From contig NC_087065.1 of NCBI RefSeq assembly GCF_963678635.1, positions 54,526,397 through 54,590,396 on the forward strand: a stretch of DNA of 64,000 nucleotides, in the 5' to 3' direction. The position numbers and the translations under genes are program-made. Within the stretch, counting starts at the first letter, position 1. Each line of letters begins with the position of its first letter. The notes below the pieces were generated by a model that saw nothing but the letters and a program-made list of their open reading frames with translations, had not been told where the DNA came from and searched no databases. The stretch is from Symsagittifera roscoffensis. Taxonomy: Eukaryota > Xenacoelomorpha > Acoela > Convolutidae. Shown here piece after piece: positions 55,926-64,000 of this stretch.

Positions 55926-56750
55926 CGTTAATAAAACCGCCAAAACGAGAGCACGTTTTTTCCGATCAATTTTACTGATTCACAGGCTACAAAATAATGT
56001 TCAACTTGGAGATGGATGTGGATTGAAAAAAAATTTTTCCGTCTATAGAGCTTTTTAGGCATGGAGAAGTTAAAACGGAAAGAGAGAAATCTCTGATACG
56101 GCGACGACAGTTATTCGAAATTTCTAAGAATTAAGGATGGAGAATTGTACCAGCAAAACGAGTGAACACTCTTTAAAAAAAGGCAAACAATATCAAAACA
56201 TTTTGAAATTGACTAAAATGATTGAAACTTATTTGAAAGGCTTCGTTTTCAATATTCGCAGCCTGATCAATTGAGCAAAGTTCTTTAATTTTTCAAACAT
56301 AGTTAATGATGACTTTTTTCATCTTTTATGTTAACGGAGACATGGTGTTACTTTGCAATCTACAATAATGAATACTTTTTGCCAAATTCTGAATCTACAT
56401 ATCCGATCCAGAACGCGTCAATTCGATATCGAACCACAGTAGAAATCTCAACGCTCCTAAAAGTTCGCTTGCCTCAAAAAGATACCTCTGAGGATTTTAG
56501 CCTGCACTCTTAAATATAATGACCAGAAAATCCTTATAGTCTGTTATACAACCCGCCAAACCTTCTCCATTTAAGAAAAAAATCAGAAGGAGAACAAGAG
56601 ATATTTGCAGAAATACTCAATTTTTTGGAGATTTTATGGGCAAGTTTTTTTTACGGAGGAAACATAAATGACGCTGACTGGTCGGTCGACACCTCTCATT
56701 TTGAAATTCGAAAATTTATATCGTCTTGATCCTTCATCGTCAATTGGGAT
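55926..56750. other. Spacer between copies B and C
   Basis: 825 bases of AT-rich DNA unrelated to the element. Short open frames (for example 56328-56513) look random. I see nothing else. Confidence 0.6.
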
Positions 56751-57610
56751 TGTAACATTCGCCCGGAAGAGACATAGCGACGGAAAATAAAACTAAGTCC
56801 TAAGACGACTGGCTAACGTCTAAACAGAGCTTTACATGCTTTTAACCGTCTCTACCAAGCCAGTACTTTCGGTGGTCTTTCTAACATTGGGTCGATAAAA
56901 AAACGTTACTGCTTTCGGCTTCGGTCAAAACACTCAAATTAACTAGATTACATGCAGAAATAGTGAGCTCATGGCTGGGTCTCAGTATCCCCAGACCACG
57001 AGGTCACTCCTAAAAACAGGGCTACTACTACTTATTGAATTATTTTTGTTTTTGTTCAGTAGATAAAAATCATCATCTCCATCGAAGATGGATCAACCCT
57101 TTCCCCCAACTCCTAGCTTCTCATCCTAGCAAAAAGAATTCAGATGTTAGTTAAATTCAAATCAGGACATGACAGGGAAGCTAAAAGTTTATTTAAGTTA
57201 ATAAAAGTTCCAGTCCCGAGACCCCTCCGGATTCCTGAATCCGGGGAAATAAGGCTCTTATTCTCCTTCCGGAAGGCTGGTTTTCCACCCTTCACCGTTG
57301 TTCGAAACGGCCTTGCAACTATTGTAGCGACAAAATAGTTGCAACTCGGAGCGGTCTCTGTTACTTCTGTTTTTCTCTGTGGTTTTTCAATCACAATCTT
57401 CGTTGTTTTCGTCAGCGCAACTAATGTTGTTGTGTTTTGCTTCCGGTTTTCTGCCAAATGGCCGTTTCTGACGTTTCTCACAAATATGACGTCATACTTC
57501 GAATTTTTAAAATTTCAAAATACCAGAATATCTTGACCTTCATCGTTTGACTAATCGTCCCAATAACGTCGTTAATCGTTTAAAACCGTCAATTCTGGTC
57601 GAATGTCACA
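56751..57610 (-). repeat. 3' LTR of copy C
   Basis: 860 bp, same termini as the others, with a deletion of about 50 bases near its sense start. CCGGAGGGGT motif at 57220-57234; the TATA position is degraded. Confidence 0.95.
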
Positions 57611-57872
57611 TACTCCCCGGACAGTCCGGTCAATTTCCTCATTGAATCTCGCAATGTTCGTAAAATAGGTACAGTGTCATCGAACAGAATTTACAAAATG
57701 CACGAAATTACTTTTATCCACGTCATTTCGACTCACTGCCGAATATAAATGGCATCATACTACATCACTATAGCCTTCAAATTCTTTCATTAATCTGCAC
57801 ATTGAGGATATGACCTAAGATAAAAACATCTTTTCCGACTTCCAATGTCAATTTCATGATTAAAAAAAAAAC
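57611..57872 (-). other. Polypurine tract and truncated 3' UTR, copy C
   Basis: The sense strand before the LTR reads GTCCGGGGAGTA. About 250 bases of 3' UTR follow, then an oligo-A run where the deletion joins ORF2. Confidence 0.7.
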
Positions 57873-59958
57873 CCAGAGTCCCAGATCAACACCAGATTAC
57901 TACGCTTGGGATACCACCAGGTCTGCAGCAAGCAGTGGCAGGGAAGCTCATCATGTGTCATCATGATGCTCCTCCAATTACGTTTTCCCGAAGCTTCCAG
58001 TAATGGTTCCACTTCTATCATCACTCGGTGGACTTCATCATTCTCGTCTACCGTATTGTAATCTGTAACCGTTGATCCTCTCTGTTTCTGTCTCTCAAAC
58101 CGCTGAAGTTCTCACTCACGTATCCCATGAACTTCTTTCCCAGTATCGATTCCAACTCCTCCTTGGTTCTCTCTGGAACTGCTGAGAACATCTTACACAG
58201 CAACTCGTAAGATTTCTCGGACGTTCTCGTTAGTCTAACACACTTCGGCACTGAAAAGGCTTGATCCACGATCTTTCTCGTACTCTTTACATCCACAGCT
58301 ACGAAATGTACCGGGTATCTGCTCTTGCACATTGGAGCCAATGTCTAACCCACCAAATATCGTGCTCCTGATGGTCTACAATAAGTTTCACTGTGTCTGA
58401 TGTTCATTTCCGCCTCGATCGCTTCCCTCCATTTTCCTATGTGTTTCTGCTCGGTCTGCAGAACTCCTGGGAATACTTCTACACTGATGGCAGTGACCAT
58501 CTCATGTCTCTGTTCCAGATTCAAAAGTGACTCTAAAGAACTAAACATGCTGTAGAATCCTAGTGCAGTCACTAGATTCACCTCGGTTCCTCCATGACAA
58601 TCCGCTATCAGTTCCGTTTCCGTTCTTGCTTTCATCACGACGTTTCCAAACAAAACCATCAATTGCTTGTGTTGTTTCTCTAGGGTCTTCACACAGTCCA
58701 GACCTCCACAAACGTGACCCTCCAGTCCACAGACTTCCGCCAGACAGCTACCAGGTTTGACTCAGTCTTCTGGTCCCCCGCCAGGCAACTCCACTTTATC
58801 TTCACCGTTGCTCCTAGAGGCCGTTATCATCACATTATTCATGATGTTAAGGTCACGCAGGTTACAGTCTGCATTCAGCTTCCTCTGCACGTCTTGTGTC
58901 GCCCGTAATATCGAGCCAGCGTTGGGACTAGGACACCATGATGGCCTCATCAATTCCCACACTGCCATCAAGCTCGTTCTCATCTGAGAATCCCAACCCA
59001 AACTCCACTCTTTTGTCGGATTTTGGTACGGAAGGTGCAGTCGCCTCTTCTTCCAAGACCAGTCCCAATTTGGTCTGCGGATTATTAGCGCTCTTAATTG
59101 TTACAATTCACGACGTCCAGAATCTTAGTAACACTGCCTGCTTGTAATCGAAGAAGCAATCGCGTATGTCTTCACTCAGGAAAGGGTTGTACGCTATCCC
59201 TATGATTCCGGATACGTAGCTGTACGACTTCTTCTTGATCGGTCCACAGTACTCACTGGATTTCGGCAGTGCCCCCATAGATTCTTTAGTGAGTCTCAGC
59301 TCCTTGTTTGAGAATATCCTGATTTCTTCTATCTTTCTCATGGGCTCTAATTCCTCGGGTTCTTTCATATTCACCCTCATCGGTTTGCTTTGCTGCATAT
59401 CTAGCAGTGCTAGCAAGAGTAAGGCTTTCGCTCACTCATCGCCTTCCCTCAGCATCTTAACACAAATTTTCAATGCAGGTACTGAAATCTGCTCTATCAT
59501 GAATCGAATGAAACAGAGAGCGTCTCTCCGCTTCTTACACGATACTGCTGCTCCCTCTTGGACTATCAGATCCCTCAGATTCGTCATAAGGAAAACCTTC
59601 TCTTATTTTGACCTCTTCCTTTCTTCTAAATCATATTCCTCGCGAGTCAATCCCATCATGCACCAGGCAAACCTCATTCCACTTCTGTTCTTACGTAGGG
59701 TACTGCCATGAGAGCGTGTATTCTTGGCGCAGTCCTCATTTCTTCTTCGAAGTACCGTAACACCACTGCTTTCCATGGAAGGCTCACCAACTGCTCCATC
59801 GTTTCTGCCTGTATCTCAGACGACGCTAAAGTCCCGTACGCCTTCTGCTTGAGGGTGGTGCCTTGCAACATTGTCTCCAGATAACCCTCCATGGCACTCT
59901 TGTCTTCCAGAGCCATCACGTACCCTCTAGCCGAGTTTCGGTACTCCAACATTTCCAT
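57873..59958 (-). pseudogene. ORF2 C-terminal region, copy C (truncated)
   Basis: Counterpart of A about 19700-21790; the last about 190 codons are deleted. Open pieces are 58048-58341, 58345-58692, 58762-59001, 59108-59416 and 59674-59958, separated by a TAG near 58345 (Ser in B) and several indels. This is the most decayed ORF2 end of the three. Confidence 0.55.
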
Positions 59959-62219
59959 GTATCCACCGGCGGTCTATCGACACAGCCTCCGATACTGTCA
60001 GTCGGTTGTATTCTACTGGTACTAGTTGTCCTGTGGCATTTCCTTTTCCGTGATTCATGGGACATGGCTTAAAGTCTTTCATTGCGCTCTCTCCACATTG
60101 GCTGAGTATTTCCATTTCCAAGGTTGCTCCAGTCAGAGTACGGTCACTCCTTTTGGATTTATAACCTGTTGACATTATTCCCGCCATGAGAATGGGTGGC
60201 ACCATCGCTATATCAGTCAACATTTTATCTGTGCCAGGCAATTGATAATCACCTTGTCCCAAATCCATGACATCTTCGACTCGTTTCCTTTTCGCTGAAT
60301 TGACAGCTTTCATCGATATCTCCGAATACACCTTCGTCTTTCCTACTCTCCTCGGCATCACTCTGCTGCCTAACTTCATTTTCATCGCATTGATCTTATC
60401 AATCACCAATTTCGATCGCATCGTTCCTCTCCTGGTTCTTGACAGATACACCACCTCTCCTTTATCGTCCTGCGGTGTCATCTTGATGGGAGAATTCGCT
60501 TCACTTTCATCAGTGGCTGAGTCAATCAACAACTCACTCAATCTCCCTTCACACTCATCAAGCTTGTCAAGGATTTCCCGCATCAAGGGTCGGTTGAGAC
60601 CTGTTTTCAGAATGGACTGGGTCCCATAGCTCTGAACCACTGTCCAGACTTCTTCCATGAACGCCACTCTGCCCAATCTGCATCCCGTCCTACTCTCATT
60701 GTCTCGGTGATGTACTTCCCATTATTCTTCGGGCAACGTTCCCAAGAAAGGTACTCTGGCTGAGCCCTATATTCTTCTTCTTCTAGGCGATTCCATGAGG
60801 ATTCTTTGTTCGTTATTTCTTGAATTGCCAGGAGAGCTGCTCTCCGGCAAATTCCGTTTCATTTCTGTAAAGGCTGACGGAGGTTCCAGTGTCGAAATGC
60901 CTTCATCCGCTGGCTCAGTTGTCTCCAACGTATCCGCGTTGTTCTCAAGATCACTGAAGATATTAATCCAGGCTGGATACTCCTCCTGTCGATGCCCTGT
61001 CGTCTTCCCCATGAGCTTGATTTGCATCTTTTTGCATGGGTTCTTCGGTTTGACGGCCTCCTCCCTGTCCATCATCTCCTTCTGACTTATCCCTCTTCGA
61101 GCGTGAGGGTCCTTGCTTTCCAGTGTCGGCTCCTCCCGGAAACTTCGGTATGATCAATGTACCGGCCGATCTATCTTCCTCTTCTCCATGGACCACTTTG
61201 ATTTCCTCACAACCGAAGGGTGCTAGGAAGGTTCTCGTCTGCAGCGTTCCTACTACCGTCAACTCCGGTTTCACACTAGTCAGGATCAAGGAGGCCTCAG
61301 GCAGTTCGGTCCTGCCTCTCATCTTCATAGGCGCTAAGCCTAATCCCGCCCATTCCTCGTCAAATCTTCCAGGCTTGGGAGTCGCGGCGTTGCTTATTCG
61401 CCTTCTCGTCGCTTGATCTGTATAGGCAAATCGTGTGTACTGTAACACGGCGGCATTTCTTCCCACAAAGTATGTATCCATCGTTGCCACGAATTGCTCT
61501 ATTCTCCTTTCATTGGTTTCAAATGCTCTCAACCTAGGAGCTTGTACCACGGAGACTGCTCCGAGCAACATCCTCTTTATCAGAGGGAATTCAGGGATTG
61601 CCTCCAGCAGCTTCTCGTAATCACCCCAGTCTTTCGTCTCTTCTCTCACTTTGTGATATGCTGCAGTGAGACGAGGAACTCTGGTCATTTCACCATTCGT
61701 CTTGTCATAGGGTCTCAGATTCCAGAGCTTTGGAAACACCTCGATGTGCCCTCTCTCTACCTCTCCCATGCGATCACGGAAGTGATCGTCAAAATTGATG
61801 ACTGTCATCTCTGGCTCTGATATTTTCGCAAATAACAGATCTTCACTCATGAGCTCCCGCAATGTGTGCTGCTCACACCAGTTCACCAGCACCGACCTCC
61901 TATACGCCTCCACCTCAACGTCAGGGAACGCAAACGTGACTTCTCCCGTTCCAAAGCGATTTTGTTGTAAGAGATATTGGATAATAGGGTGTCTCAGGTC
62001 TCTTATCTTATTCCACGAGTAGTCCGTGGATTTATTCATATCTAAATTCCTCACCCTCTTTCTCATGTGCTCTGGACAACGTGTCAATTTCATTAGTCCT
62101 CCCAAGTTTCCGTGGGTAATCGCAATCAGTGTTAGAAGCCCATCTAACCGCAGGTTCTGGATCCCTTCAGTGAGCAGCATCGCCGGTCCTTTCACGAAAC
62201 TCTCTGCTCCAAACGTCAC
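59927..62219 (-). pseudogene. ORF2 regions 3-4, copy C
   Basis: Counterpart of A about 17260-19740. Frames 60963-62219 (418 codons), 60767-61075 and 59927-60676 (249 codons) cover the globular block, the disordered linker and the basic AKRKRVEDV patch. A segment of about 120 bases near 61940 is missing relative to A. No family is recognised. Confidence 0.55.
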
Positions 62220-63539
62220 GTTCCACTATTGACACTTCCACTACTGCTTGGAGGAATTCTTTTATCAAGTAATGAGAGACTTTCGGGTAGACTTTGCCAA
62301 GAAAGACGCGGTCCATCCGGCTCCCAACCCTTCCAGCATGCTGTCTGTCCGTTCAAAGCCTTCCTGTCCCTTCACTTCCTGGGTCCAGAAGGTTACCAGG
62401 GTAATCTGACACATTCTGTTTACAAATTCAGCGGTCTTTTCTCCGGCATTTTCCGCCAGGTTCACCTCCCTTAACAAGTAGGCATGAATCTTCGTGATCA
62501 TCACAGGGCCTTGCTCAAAAGCATCTGCACGCAATGCCGCTACTCGAGGGTTTAGGTGTAGCCACTGGTTGGCTTCCGGCTTGGTTCTCAAAACCATCGC
62601 CTCCAAGTGAGCTCTAGTCTCTAGTGAATTTTTCCTTCTCGTGTTTTCACCTGTCACTTCCATTGCTCGGAACCATAATTCGTTTGACATCGCTGTGACC
62701 ACTCGATGGTCGTCGTCTATTCCCGTCTTAAGCTTGAGTTGTCGACTGAATTTGGACAGTTCCAACCCCAGCACTTCGTCCAACACCAACATGTGCAGCG
62801 CATGGTCCTTGAATCCTCTCATCGCGTTCGAGATATCTGACCACACTGCAGGTAGTTCAGCCCTGAGTGGCCTCAGGTTCTCCATCTCTATCATGCAATT
62901 TGGGGCTGATATGATCACATCATATTTTCTTTCCGAAAGCAAGGTCACAATCGCATACACGAATTTCAGTCCATCCGGGAGATGCGCATACCCCGGAGAC
63001 AACGCGAATACTACTCTCGGTGTCACCTTGGTGAACGACCCCTCCTTCGTCGCATCCACCACTTCACCCATCGACTCAATGATATCTTTTATCGCTGGCC
63101 ACACAGCATTCTCTGCCGTTGTAGGATCTCTGAGTCTGCTCAGAAAACCTCTACTGTGTAGATTGTCATTGATGCCAGCAAACACGATCGTAATTGGGTT
63201 CAAGTCCGTCTGCCTTTGTACCCTTATAGCCAGATATACCGATTGCAGTAGGTCCAGATCGACCGCTGCCAACATTATAACTTCCGGCCAAAACAGAGAC
63301 TTGGAGGTATAAACGAAATCTGAATTCGCTACTATCATGATCTTGGCCTTCCTCATTTCTGCTTTGTCATAGGCGACGAAGATGGTCTCATCTTTCTTTA
63401 TTGCTTTCAATCCGCCGTATCTTTGGACATCACCATCTTGACTCGCTAGTTTCGGGTATATTCTTTCCTTCACATGACCTGGGGGTGAGCTCAACTGCCT
63501 GAACATCTTCACATGTTGTCCTATCGGCGCCCTTGTCAC
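62220..63539 (-). pseudogene. ORF2 middle region, copy C, intact frame
   Basis: Frame 62265-63539 (424 codons) is open across the site where A and B are frameshifted, so it gives the ancestral reading: linker, VANSDFVY, FAGINDN, PGYAHLPDGLKF and the helical part. This shows the SGNH region and the GxND-like region belong to one long ORF2. The frame ends near 62265 by the same shift seen in B at 32240. Confidence 0.6.
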
Positions 63540-64000
63540 CAGAAATCTTCCAGGTCTCTATTCTCGATTCCCTTCATCATGATTCAACCTCACGTCCTGC
63601 AATAGTCTTGTGTTCACTGGTCCCATCGTGTTATTAGAGGGCAGTCCCTCTAGGTCAGCAAATCTCAAGGCCGTCGTGGAACTGAAGTTTATGCTAGCGG
63701 CTATCAACCAGTCTACGCCTGTTATCGAGTACAGTCTGCTGACGGATAGCCTCGCTCCATTCAGCATCCTCCTTGCATCTTTGATGAAGCTCACCATCTG
63801 GAGATCCAGCTTCATTAGTTCATCTTTGTATACATGTCAGGGAGATGGTATGGGCCTTGACCACATCAACGAGCCTCTGCCCGGGCGTCTCTCCTCTCGA
63901 CTGGTACTTGTCGTCTCCGATCTTGTGTCCGATCTAGACGTGCTGGCTGTCTCTTCGATTGGGTTAACAGGTCCTAGTCTTCTCCGAGGATGAATGGTCC
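63540..64000 (-). pseudogene. ORF2 after SGNH domain, copy C, cut by window edge
   Basis: Counterpart of A about 15460-15920. Frame 63558-63815 covers the KLDLQMVSFIKDARRML stretch; a local change near 63545-63560 and a stop near 63820-63840 break it. The SGNH domain itself would begin beyond 64000. Confidence 0.5.

Larger units (their letters stand above)
56751..64000 (-). mobile_element. Copy C of the giant LTR retrotransposon (partial)
   Basis: 3' LTR, shortened 3' UTR and ORF2 read right to left and run off the window at 64000. Gag-pol would lie outside. A deletion of about 1.2 kb joins the 3' UTR to ORF2 at an A-run (57861-57873), removing the ORF2 C-terminus. C keeps a base near 63395 that A and B have lost. 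Confidence 0.93.

Noticed and set aside
25388-55928. Target-site duplication of copy B
   Set aside because: Only CGT matches on both sides; three bases is too little to claim. Flanks may have changed since insertion.

Overview
The window comes from a eukaryotic nuclear genome, most likely an invertebrate animal. It holds no host gene I can recognise. Everything identifiable is retroelement-derived, and the phylum cannot be fixed from the sequence alone.

Three copies of one very large Ty3/gypsy-type LTR retrotransposon fill nearly all of it. Copy A is on the + strand (1-24204); its 5' LTR must lie just left of base 1, and its 3' LTR is 23294-24204. After A come 257 bases that repeat A's own first internal bases (24205-24461), then about 0.93 kb of non-element DNA with a reverse-transcriptase fragment. 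Copy B (25391-55925) is on the - strand with both LTRs, tail to tail with A. It carries a 7.2 kb internal tandem duplication (37644-44870 and 44881-52101). After an 825-base spacer, copy C (56751-64000) is also on the - strand and runs off the right edge.

The element is about 25 kb, far above the usual 5-10 kb for this class. In sense order it has: an LTR of about 0.9 kb (TGTGACATTYG to CGAATGTTACA); a primer-binding site resembling the 3' end of tRNA-Asn; a 2.6 kb leader with hairpins and arrays of a CCGGAGGGGT motif; gag with coiled coil, capsid-like region and two CCHC knuckles; aspartic protease; reverse transcriptase; RNase H; integrase with a GPF module; and, fused after integrase, a TARG1-like macrodomain. 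A spacer of about 400 bases follows, then a second same-strand reading frame (ORF2) of about 8.8 kb. ORF2 contains an SGNH/GDSL hydrolase domain and roughly 2,200 codons I cannot assign. A 0.9 kb 3' UTR, a short polypurine tract and the 3' LTR close the element.

All three copies are decayed by stops, frameshifts, deletions and rearrangements, mostly private to each copy. The reading frames are therefore best read as pseudogenes whose common ancestor coded for the domains listed. The macrodomain and SGNH hydrolase in a giant LTR element are the main novelty candidates.
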